From VMDJ01 sp965659945 (GTDB lineage: Bacteria; Pseudomonadota; Gammaproteobacteria; Chromatiales; Chromatiaceae), in the NCBI GenBank assembly GCA_965659945.1, contig CBFHYJ010000042.1, positions 1 to 15,139 of the forward strand: a stretch of 15,139 nucleotides of DNA, in the 5' to 3' direction. Under the pieces are notes generated by a model, which did not search any database, was not told the origin of the DNA, and saw only the letters and a program-made list of their open reading frames with translations. This document shows, one piece after another, positions 1 to 6,793 of this stretch. Both the position numbers and the translations under genes were made by a program. Numbering within the stretch: position 1 is the first letter of the stretch; the number at the start of each line of letters is the position of its first letter.

Positions 1-393
1 CCACCGCTGGTACAAGCGATGGATGAGCGTAAAGCCAAGATCGCTGATGGTCTGGCAGCTGCAGAGCGCGGTGCGCATGAGCAAGAATTAGCAGAGAAAC
101 GTGCTGTTGAAACTATCGCTCAAGCAAAGCAACAAGCAGCTGAGATTAAAGCGAATGCTGAAAAGCAGGCGTCAATGATTGTTGAAGAAGCCAAGAACAA
201 GGCCCAAGAAGAGGGTTCTCGTCAATTGGCTGCAGCACAAGCAGAGATCGAGCAAGAAACCAACAAAGCGCGTGAGCAATTGCGTGGCAAAGTTGCTGAA
301 CTGGCAGTCGTCGGTGCAGAGAAAATCTTGCGTAAAGAGATCGATGCTAATGCGCACAAAGACATCGTAGACGCTGTCGCGCAACAGATCTGA
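1..393 (+). CDS. atpF: F1Fo ATP synthase subunit b, 5' partial
   Basis: Subunit b is the peripheral stalk of ATP synthase: a membrane-anchored helix that dimerises and holds F1 (through delta) against the a subunit. The reading frame is open from base 1 (PPLVQAMDERKAKIADGL...), matching the family just after its N-terminal membrane helix, so about 25 residues including that helix lie outside the window. The internal Met at base 19 is not the real start. The 130 visible residues form a long Ala/Glu/Lys/Gln-rich amphipathic coiled coil and end with the family-typical segment VAELAVVGAEKILRKEID, which contacts delta. The stop is 10 bases before atpH. Assignment rests on this motif set plus its place directly before atpH-atpA. 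Confidence 0.97.
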   Translation, partial: PPLVQAMDERKAKIADGLAAAERGAHEQELAEKRAVETIAQAKQQAAEIKANAEKQASMIVEEAKNKAQEEGSRQLAAAQAEIEQETNKAREQLRGKVAELAVVGAEKILRKEIDANAHKDIVDAVAQQI

Positions 394-403
394 GGCAGGC
401 CCT

Positions 404-943
404 ATGGCTGGAGACGCTACAACTATCGCTCGACCTTACGCTGAAGCAGCTTTTCAGCGCGCGGTTGAAACTAATGCACTTGATCAATGGGCTGACATGT
501 TTAGCTTGTTGGGTGCGGTTGCTCAAGATGCTGCAATGCAGGCTGTGATCAACAACCCAAAGAAAACCGCTGCACAAAAAGCTGACTTACTGATGGATAT
601 CGGTGGTTCTAGAATCAATGCAGAAGGTAACAACTTGATCAAGTTGCTGGCTGACAATGGTCGCTTGGCAGTATTGCCGGAGATCGCCACAGCGTTTGCA
701 CAACTTAAAGCAGGTCACGAAGGCACGATCGACGTAGAAGTCGCAACCGCTTTCCCTCTTTCAGCTGAGCAAGAGCAAACACTAGCAAGTGCACTAAAGA
801 AAAAGCTTGGTCGTGATGTTCGCATTACGAGTACTGAAGATAACAGCTTAATCGGCGGCTTCCGTCTCCGTGCTGGCGATATGGTTATCGACGGTTCTGT
901 ATCAAGCCAAATCAGCCAATTGGCAAACCAATTAGGAATTTAA
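404..943 (+). CDS. atpH: F1Fo ATP synthase subunit delta
   Basis: Delta (the OSCP homologue) caps the F1 head and joins it to the b-subunit stalk. The protein has 179 residues, normal for the family. The N-terminal helical domain opens with ARPYAEAAFQRAVE, the usual 'ArPYA.A.F..A' start; the middle has NLIKLLADNGRLAVLPEI, and the C-terminal domain has the signature LIGGFRLRAGDMVIDGSVSSQISQL. The ATG is 10 bases after atpF with only a weak Shine-Dalgarno (AGGC), which suggests translational coupling to atpF. It is followed 14 bases later by atpA. Nothing is unusual in the protein. Confidence 0.97.
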   Translation: MAGDATTIARPYAEAAFQRAVETNALDQWADMFSLLGAVAQDAAMQAVINNPKKTAAQKADLLMDIGGSRINAEGNNLIKLLADNGRLAVLPEIATAFAQLKAGHEGTIDVEVATAFPLSAEQEQTLASALKKKLGRDVRITSTEDNSLIGGFRLRAGDMVIDGSVSSQISQLANQLGI

Positions 944-957
944 CAGGGTAAGCAACC

Positions 958-2499
958 ATGCAACTGAATCCCTCTGAAATCAGCGAGCTGATCAAGAAGA
1001 AGATCGAGAACTTCGATGCTTCAACTGAAGCTCACAACGAAGGCACCGTAGTTTCTGTAACTGACGGTATTGTTCGTATCCACGGTCTAGCAGACGTAAT
1101 GTCTTACGAAATGCTGGAATTCCCAGGCAACGTATTCGGCTTGGCGCTTAACTTAGAGCGTGATTCAGTCGGTGCGGTTATCTTGGGTGACTACAAAAAC
1201 ATTACTGAAGGTGACTGGGTTAAATGTACCGGTCGCGTATTGGAAGTGCCAACTGGTCCTGAGCTACTTGGTCGCGTTGTTGACGCGCTGGGTAACCCAA
1301 TGGACGGTAAAGGACCTATCAATGCTGCAACTTCAGCACCGATCGAAGAGCAAGCGCCAGGCGTTATCGACCGTAAGTCGGTAGACCAGCCAGTTCAAAC
1401 CGGTATCAAAGCGATTGACGCGATGGTCCCAGTAGGTCGTGGTCAGCGTGAGTTGATTATCGGTGACCGTCAGGTAGGTAAATCAGCGATTGCGATCGAC
1501 GCGATCATCAACCAGAAAGGTACTGGTATTAAGTGTATCTACGTTGCAGTGGGTCAGAAGAACTCAACTGTTGCGGGTCTGGTTCGTAAGCTTGAAGAGC
1601 ACGGCGCAATGGAACACACCATTGTTGTTTCTGCTCCTGCAGCTGACTCAGCAGCAATGCAATTCATCGCTCCTTACTCTGGTTGTACCATGGGTGAGTA
1701 CTTCCGCGACCGCGGTCAAGACGCGATGATTATTTATGATGACTTGACCAAGCAGGCATGGGCTTATCGTCAGGTTTCATTGTTGCTACGTCGTCCACCA
1801 GGTCGTGAAGCGTACCCAGGTGACGTTTTCTATTTGCATTCACGTTTGCTTGAGCGCGCAGCTCGTGTAAATGCTGATTACGTTGAAAAGTTCACCAACG
1901 GTGAAGTGAAAGGCCAAACCGGTTCATTGACCGCGTTCCCTATCATTGAAACCCAAGCTGGTGACGTATCAGCGTTCGTACCAACTAACGTAATTTCGAT
2001 TACTGACGGTCAGATCTTCTTGGAATCTGATTTGTTCGCAGCAGGTATGCGTCCTGCGATTAACGCGGGTCTGTCAGTATCTCGTGTTGGTGGTTCGGCA
2101 CAGACAAAGATCATTAAGAAGCTCGGCGGCGGTGTTCGTCTAGCATTGGCTCAATATCGTGAATTGGCAGCGTTCTCGCAGTTCGCATCAGATTTGGACG
2201 AGGCAACTCGTGCACAGTTGGAGCGCGGTAAGCGCGTAACTGAATTGATGAAGCAGGCGCAGTACAGCCCTTTGAATACAGCTGAAATGGCGTTCTCGTT
2301 GTTCGCAGCAAACGAAGGTTACTTAGACGATGTTGAAACCTCTAAGGTTGTTGCATTCGAAGCAGCTCTTCACCAGTACCTAGCAGCTAACCAATCATCA
2401 TTGGTTGCAGATGTAAACGCTAAGGCTGACTGGAATGATGACGTTGAGGCTAAGTTCCACGACGCCATGAAGGACTTCAAGGCAAACAACACTTGGTAA
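958..2499 (+). CDS. atpA: F1Fo ATP synthase subunit alpha
   Basis: Alpha forms the non-catalytic nucleotide sites of the alpha3-beta3 head and supplies the arginine finger to the catalytic sites on beta. The length is 513 residues, the same as in E. coli. The P-loop GDRQVGKS is at residues 169-176 (Lys175), and the arginine finger lies in LSVSRVGG with Arg376, both at the E. coli numbering. The N-terminal beta-barrel domain (about 1-95) and the C-terminal helical domain (about 375-513) are intact. The start is supported by AGGG at 945-948, nine bases before the ATG. The next gene, atpG, is 59 bases away, and a terminator-like hairpin sits in that gap. Confidence 0.99.
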   Translation: MQLNPSEISELIKKKIENFDASTEAHNEGTVVSVTDGIVRIHGLADVMSYEMLEFPGNVFGLALNLERDSVGAVILGDYKNITEGDWVKCTGRVLEVPTGPELLGRVVDALGNPMDGKGPINAATSAPIEEQAPGVIDRKSVDQPVQTGIKAIDAMVPVGRGQRELIIGDRQVGKSAIAIDAIINQKGTGIKCIYVAVGQKNSTVAGLVRKLEEHGAMEHTIVVSAPAADSAAMQFIAPYSGCTMGEYFRDRGQDAMIIYDDLTKQAWAYRQVSLLLRRPPGREAYPGDVFYLHSRLLERAARVNADYVEKFTNGEVKGQTGSLTAFPIIETQAGDVSAFVPTNVISITDGQIFLESDLFAAGMRPAINAGLSVSRVGGSAQTKIIKKLGGGVRLALAQYRELAAFSQFASDLDEATRAQLERGKRVTELMKQAQYSPLNTAEMAFSLFAANEGYLDDVETSKVVAFEAALHQYLAANQSSLVADVNAKADWNDDVEAKFHDAMKDFKANNTW

Positions 2500-2505
2500 G
2501 CACTT

Positions 2506-2538
2506 AATCTAGCGACTCGTGGGAGTCGCTAGGTTTTT
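2506..2538 (+). terminator. Intrinsic-terminator-like hairpin inside the atp operon
   Basis: In the atpA-atpG gap a perfect 10-bp stem, CTAGCGACTC (2509-2518) against GAGTCGCTAG (2523-2532), closes a GTGG loop. The stem extends outward by a T-G wobble and two A-T pairs (2506-2508 with 2533-2535) and is followed by a run of five T (2534-2538). This is the shape of a Rho-independent terminator. Since atpG, atpD and atpC lie downstream and are essential to the same complex, it is presumably leaky and acts as an attenuator or as a 3'-end stabiliser of the upstream message. The structure is seen in the sequence; the function is inferred. Confidence 0.75.
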
Positions 2539-2558
2539 CGATTTAAAGCGAGAGACAC

Positions 2559-3428
2559 ATGGCAGGCGCAAAAGAAATTCGCACAAAAATCGCTTCCGTA
2601 AAAAGTACGCAGAAGATCACGCGTGCAATGGAAATGGTTGCTGCTGCGAAAATGCGTAAAGCACAAGACCGCATGAGTCAGTCTCGTCCGTACGCGGACA
2701 AGATGCGACAGATCGTAGGTCACGTCGCTTCAGCTAACGCTGAGTACACACATGACTTCATGAAAACAGGTGAAGTTAAAAAGATCGGCTACATCATTGT
2801 GTCATCTGACCGTGGCTTGTGTGGTGGCTTGAACACCAACCTTTTCCGTCGCTTGGTACGTGATATCAAAGCGTTGCGTGATGAAGGTAACGAAATTAAG
2901 TATTGCTTAGTGGGCAATAAAGCACTGGGTTTCTTCCGCCGTGTAGGTGGTGAAGTGTTGGCGCAGGTAACGCATTTAGGTGACCAGCCACACGTTGATG
3001 ACTTAGTCGGCACCGTTAAGGTAATGCTGGATGCGTTCAGCAATGGCGAAGTGGATGAGATTCGCTTGGCGTACAACACTTTTGTTAACACCATGACACA
3101 AGAGCCAACGATTTCTAAGTTGGTACCTTTAGCTACTGGTGAAGATGAAGGTGAGCTGAAGCACCACTGGGATTACATTTACGAGCCTGGTTCTCGTGAA
3201 GTATTGGATGCACTTTTGGTTCGCTATATCGAATCAATCGCGTATCAAGCGGTGGTAGAGAACGCAGCATGTGAGCAATCAGCACGTATGGTTGCAATGA
3301 AGGCTGCAACAGATAACGCCGGAAACATGATTGATGAGCTGCAGTTGATTTATAACAAAGCGCGTCAGGCGGCGATTACCCAAGAGATCTCTGAGATCGT
3401 GGGTGGCGCAGCAGCGGTATCAGGCTAA
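2559..3428 (+). CDS. atpG: F1Fo ATP synthase subunit gamma
   Basis: Gamma is the central rotor shaft that couples c-ring rotation to conformational change in the catalytic beta subunits. The 289 residues are normal for proteobacteria. The N-terminal helix carries the family motif KIASVKSTQKITRAMEMVAAAKM (about residues 11-33), the central domain has SSDRGLCGGLN (82-92), and the C-terminal helix has ARMVAMKAATDNAGNMIDELQLIYNKARQAAITQEISEI. The first residues MAGAKEIR match the family start exactly. The Shine-Dalgarno is a modest GAGAGA about 5-10 bases before the ATG. Its transcript must read through the hairpin at 2506-2538. Confidence 0.98.
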   Translation: MAGAKEIRTKIASVKSTQKITRAMEMVAAAKMRKAQDRMSQSRPYADKMRQIVGHVASANAEYTHDFMKTGEVKKIGYIIVSSDRGLCGGLNTNLFRRLVRDIKALRDEGNEIKYCLVGNKALGFFRRVGGEVLAQVTHLGDQPHVDDLVGTVKVMLDAFSNGEVDEIRLAYNTFVNTMTQEPTISKLVPLATGEDEGELKHHWDYIYEPGSREVLDALLVRYIESIAYQAVVENAACEQSARMVAMKAATDNAGNMIDELQLIYNKARQAAITQEISEIVGGAAAVSG

Positions 3429-3447
3429 AAAGAATTTTAAATTTAAC

Positions 3448-3463
3448 CGCAGCTTCGGTTGCG
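3448..3463 (+). promoter_or_regulatory. UUCG-tetraloop RNA hairpin upstream of atpD
   Basis: In the 61-base atpG-atpD gap, CGCAGC (3448-3453) pairs with GTTGCG (3458-3463) around a TTCG loop, giving a 6-bp stem with one G-U pair and the extra-stable C(UUCG)G closure. It is preceded by an A/T-rich stretch (about 3429-3446) and followed, 12 bases on, by the atpD Shine-Dalgarno GAGAGG (3476-3481). There is no T-run after it, so it is not an intrinsic terminator. A role in mRNA stability, processing or translation of atpD is inferred only. Confidence 0.55.
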
Positions 3464-3489
3464 AATGTATTGATTGAGAGGAAACGCCA

Positions 3490-4866
3490 ATGAGCACGGG
3501 TAAGGTCGTCGAAATTATCGGCGCGGTGGTCGACGTTCAATTTGATCGCGGTGCTATGCCAAAGGTATATGACGCGTTAAAGATCGAGTCAGCAGGTTTG
3601 ACCCTTGAGGTTCAACAGCAGCTGGGCGACGGTGTTGTACGTGCTATCGCAATGGGCTCAACTAACGGTTTGAAGCGTGGTGCTGAAGCTAGCAACACAG
3701 GCGCGCCAATCCAGGTGCCAGTGGGTCAAGCAACCCTAGGCCGCATCATGGACGTTTTGGGCGAGCCGGTTGACGAAGCAGGTCCTATCGGTGAAGAGAA
3801 GCGTATGCCGATCCACCGTGAAGCGCCAAAGCTAGAAGATCAATCATCAGCAACAGAAGTTCTTGAGACTGGTATCAAAGTTATCGACTTGATCATGCCG
3901 ATCCAAAAGGGCGGTAAAGTTGGTCTGTTCGGTGGTGCGGGTGTAGGTAAAACCGTAACGCTGATGGAACTAATTCGTAACATCGCGGTAGAGCACTCAG
4001 GCTTCTCAGTATTCGCAGGTGTAGGTGAGCGTACTCGTGAGGGTAACGACTTCTACCACGAGATGTCAGAAGGTGGCGTACTCGACAAAGTATCACTGGT
4101 ATACGGTCAGATGAACGAGCCACCAGGCAACCGTTTGCGTGTTGCGTTGACTGGTTTGACCATGGCGGAATACTTCCGTGACGAAGGTCGTGACGTATTG
4201 ATGTTCGTAGACAACATTTACCGTTATACCTTGGCGGGAACCGAGGTATCAGCACTGCTAGGTCGTATGCCTTCTGCGGTAGGTTATCAACCAACACTGG
4301 CAGAAGAGATGGGTGTACTCCAAGAGCGTATTACCTCTACTAAGACAGGTTCAATCACCTCGTTCCAAGCGGTATACGTACCTGCGGACGACTTGACTGA
4401 CCCTTCACCTGCAACCACCTTCGCACACTTGGATGCGACCTTGGTATTGTCTCGTCAGGTAGCTGAGCTTGGTATCTACCCTGCGGTAGACCCACTCGAC
4501 TCAACCTCACGTATTCTTGACCCACATGTTGTGGGCAACGAGCACTACGACACAGCGCGTGGCGTTCAAGGTGTATTGCAGCGCTACAAAGAGCTGAAAG
4601 ACATCATCGCGATCTTGGGTATGGACGAATTGTCTGAAGAAGATAAGACCGTTGTACAACGTGCTCGTAAGATTCAGCGTTTCTTGTCACAACCATTCTT
4701 CGTTGCAGAAGTGTTTACTGGTGCACCAGGTAAGTACGTTACCTTGGCGCAAACCATTGCTAGCTTCAAAGGTATCTTGAATGGTGAGTACGACCACTTG
4801 CCAGAACAAGCGTTCTACATGTGTGGCGACATCGAAGAAGCTGTCGAAAACGCAAACAAGAAGTAA
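3490..4866 (+). CDS. atpD: F1Fo ATP synthase subunit beta (catalytic)
   Basis: Beta carries the catalytic ATP-synthesis/hydrolysis sites of F1. The 458 residues are close to the usual 459-460. The P-loop GGAGVGKT is at residues 148-155 (Lys154), followed by GERTREGNDFYHEM with the catalytic Glu at about 180, and by the Walker B region LMFVDNIYRYTLAGTEVSALLGRMPSAVGYQPTL. The DELSEED lever that contacts gamma is complete at residues 379-385. The start is supported by GAGAGG at 3476-3481. The gene is separated from atpC by 45 bases without an obvious hairpin terminator. Confidence 0.99.
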   Translation: MSTGKVVEIIGAVVDVQFDRGAMPKVYDALKIESAGLTLEVQQQLGDGVVRAIAMGSTNGLKRGAEASNTGAPIQVPVGQATLGRIMDVLGEPVDEAGPIGEEKRMPIHREAPKLEDQSSATEVLETGIKVIDLIMPIQKGGKVGLFGGAGVGKTVTLMELIRNIAVEHSGFSVFAGVGERTREGNDFYHEMSEGGVLDKVSLVYGQMNEPPGNRLRVALTGLTMAEYFRDEGRDVLMFVDNIYRYTLAGTEVSALLGRMPSAVGYQPTLAEEMGVLQERITSTKTGSITSFQAVYVPADDLTDPSPATTFAHLDATLVLSRQVAELGIYPAVDPLDSTSRILDPHVVGNEHYDTARGVQGVLQRYKELKDIIAILGMDELSEEDKTVVQRARKIQRFLSQPFFVAEVFTGAPGKYVTLAQTIASFKGILNGEYDHLPEQAFYMCGDIEEAVENANKK

Positions 4867-4911
4867 TGCATAACAGCAAGGTTCTGTGAAAACGGAATCT
4901 GGAGAAGACAA

Positions 4912-5334
4912 ATGGCAATGACCATTCATGTTGACATCGTAAGTGCTGAAGGCAATCTCTACTCTGGTCAGGGTGAGATGGTTTATGCACCTGCTGCGAT
5001 GGGTGAAATTGGTGTGGCACCTCGCCATACACCGCTAATTTCACCTTTGAAAGCGGGTGAAGTTCGCGTTGATGTGGGCAATGGTAAGCCGCAAGAGCAT
5101 TTCTATGTGTCTGGCGGCATGATCGAAGTTCAGCCTTTTAAGGTCACCATTCTTGCAGATACGGGTATCCGTGCAGCAGATTTGGACGAGGCAGCTGCTC
5201 AAGAAGCGAAGCGTCGTGCCGAAGATGCAATGGCTAATCAATCAGCTGATATGGATCTGGCGAAAGCACAGGTTGAATTGGCTGAAGCCGTTGCACAGCT
5301 ACGCGCTATTGATCGTCTCAGAAAGACAAAGTAA
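4912..5334 (+). CDS. atpC: F1Fo ATP synthase subunit epsilon
   Basis: Epsilon sits at the foot of gamma and acts as an intrinsic inhibitor of ATP hydrolysis. The 140 residues are normal. The N-terminal beta-sandwich shows FYVSGGMIEVQPFKVTILADTGIRAADLDEA, the standard family signature, and the C-terminal helical hairpin (from about residue 86) is complete, so the inhibitory domain is retained. Two in-frame ATGs occur (4912 and 4918). GGAGAAG at 4901-4907 is only 4 bases from the first and 10 from the second, so either could be used; the first is chosen because MAMT... matches the enteric homologue. It is the last gene before the operon terminator. Confidence 0.97.
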   Translation: MAMTIHVDIVSAEGNLYSGQGEMVYAPAAMGEIGVAPRHTPLISPLKAGEVRVDVGNGKPQEHFYVSGGMIEVQPFKVTILADTGIRAADLDEAAAQEAKRRAEDAMANQSADMDLAKAQVELAEAVAQLRAIDRLRKTK

Positions 5335-5358
5335 AGCGCGTCAGCTCTTGCTAGAATC

Positions 5359-5391
5359 AAAGGCTCTGAGTGCAAACTTAGGGCCTTTTTT
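5359..5391 (+). terminator. Rho-independent terminator of the atp operon
   Basis: A 13-bp stem, AAAGGCTCTGAGT (5359-5371) with ACTTAGGGCCTTT (5376-5388), contains two G-U pairs and closes a GCAA (GNRA) tetraloop. It runs into six T (5386-5391) followed by ATT. It lies 24 bases after the atpC stop and 27 bases before glmU, so glmU needs either read-through or its own promoter. I could not find a convincing promoter between the hairpin and glmU. Confidence 0.93.
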
Positions 5392-5418
5392 ATTATCAAC
5401 GTTTTAGGGAGAAAACGA

Positions 5419-6783
5419 ATGACCCTTGCAGTCGCTATCTTGGCCGCCGGCAAAGGCACACGGATGAAATCTTCTATGCCGAAAGTGCTTCATCCTCTGG
5501 CGCACAAACCACTTGTCCAGCATGTTATCGATACAGCGCGTTCATTAGACCCAAGCCAAATCGTGGTGATCTATGGCCACGGCGGTGATCAGGTGCGTGA
5601 AGTGGTGACTGATGCTGACCTCTCTTGGGCTGAACAAGCAGAACAGTTAGGCACAGGTCATGCGGTGCAGCAAGCAATGCCGCACATCAAAGAAGCTGAT
5701 CGTTTACTGGTGCTCTATGGTGATGTGCCACTGACAAGTGCCGAGACCTTACGAGAATTACTCGATCAAGCCGGTGATGGGATGGGCTTACTCACCATTA
5801 ATTTAGATGACCCAAGCGGTTATGGTCGTATCGTTCGAGATGACAAAGGTGCGGTAGAGCGTATTGTTGAACAAAAAGATGCGAATGCGGATGAGCTTGC
5901 TATTCGAGAAGTGAATACCGGCATTATGGTCCTCCCGGGTGAAAAAATTACGGGTTGGCTCGATGGCCTTTCGAATAATAATGCGCAGGGCGAGTACTAT
6001 CTAACCGACTTGTTAGCGATGGCGGTCAACGATGGTGTTTCTATTGCCGTCACTCAGCCAGAGCATCAATTTGAAGCTGATGGCGTGAATAATAAACTTC
6101 AGTTGGCAGAGCTAGAGCGCGCTTACCAGCGACTTCAAGCTGATCGCTTAATGACTGATGGCGTATTGCTTCGTGATCCGAATCGATTTGATTTGCGTGG
6201 CAACTTAACGCATGGCACGGACTGTGAGATTGACATAAATGTGATCATCGAAGGTAACGTGAGCTTAGGTAATAACGTAAAGATCGGTGCAAATGTGGTG
6301 CTACGAAACGTCAGTATTGGCGATAACACCGTTGTGGTTGAGAACTGTATTTTTGACGATGCAACAGTGGGTGCGAATTGTACGATTGGGCCATTCTCTC
6401 GATTACGCCCAGGCGCAGACCTAACGGGCGGCGCACACATTGGTAACTTTGTAGAGATCAAAAAGTCGGTTGTTGGGTTGGGCTCTAAGGTTAACCACCT
6501 GACTTATATCGGCGATAGTCAAATTGGCGCCGAGGTAAACATTGGTGCTGGCACAATCACTTGTAACTACGATGGCGCGAATAAGCACACCACAGTGATT
6601 GGGGACAATGCATTCATTGGTTCAAACTCTGCATTGGTGGCACCCGTGACGATTGGCAAAGGCGCAACAATTGGTGCAGGCTCAGTTATCAGAAAAGACA
6701 CGCCGGATGACAAGCTAACGTTATCAGGCGGCAAACAGGTCACCATTTCAAATTGGGAACGACCGAAGAAACAACCTAAGTAA
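5419..6783 (+). CDS. glmU: Bifunctional GlmU: GlcNAc-1-P uridyltransferase / GlcN-1-P acetyltransferase
   Basis: GlmU acetylates glucosamine-1-phosphate with acetyl-CoA and then couples it to UTP, giving UDP-GlcNAc, the precursor of peptidoglycan and LPS; it is cytoplasmic and trimeric. The 454 residues are full length. The N-terminal pyrophosphorylase domain has LAAGKGTRM (8-16) with Lys22, plus GYGRIVRD and the NTGI motif. From about residue 250 a left-handed beta-helix is visible as hexapeptide repeats (IGANVV, VGANCT, IGAEVN, IGAGTI and others). The acetyltransferase catalytic His is at residue 360 in NHLTYIGD. The start has a strong Shine-Dalgarno AGGGAG at 5406-5411. The stop is 10 bases before glmS, the arrangement seen in many gammaproteobacteria downstream of atpC. 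Confidence 0.98.
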   Translation: MTLAVAILAAGKGTRMKSSMPKVLHPLAHKPLVQHVIDTARSLDPSQIVVIYGHGGDQVREVVTDADLSWAEQAEQLGTGHAVQQAMPHIKEADRLLVLYGDVPLTSAETLRELLDQAGDGMGLLTINLDDPSGYGRIVRDDKGAVERIVEQKDANADELAIREVNTGIMVLPGEKITGWLDGLSNNNAQGEYYLTDLLAMAVNDGVSIAVTQPEHQFEADGVNNKLQLAELERAYQRLQADRLMTDGVLLRDPNRFDLRGNLTHGTDCEIDINVIIEGNVSLGNNVKIGANVVLRNVSIGDNTVVVENCIFDDATVGANCTIGPFSRLRPGADLTGGAHIGNFVEIKKSVVGLGSKVNHLTYIGDSQIGAEVNIGAGTITCNYDGANKHTTVIGDNAFIGSNSALVAPVTIGKGATIGAGSVIRKDTPDDKLTLSGGKQVTISNWERPKKQPK

Positions 6784-6793
6784 GCGAAAGACT

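Noticed and set aside
3442..3471. TTTAAC-N18-TGTATT as an internal promoter for atpD
   Set aside because: Both hexamers match the consensus poorly and the region is better explained by the hairpin and ribosome-binding site.
3893..4297. 134-codon minus-strand open frame within atpD
   Set aside because: It is fully covered by the highly conserved beta-subunit gene and its composition (Arg/His/Ser-rich) looks like antisense translation.
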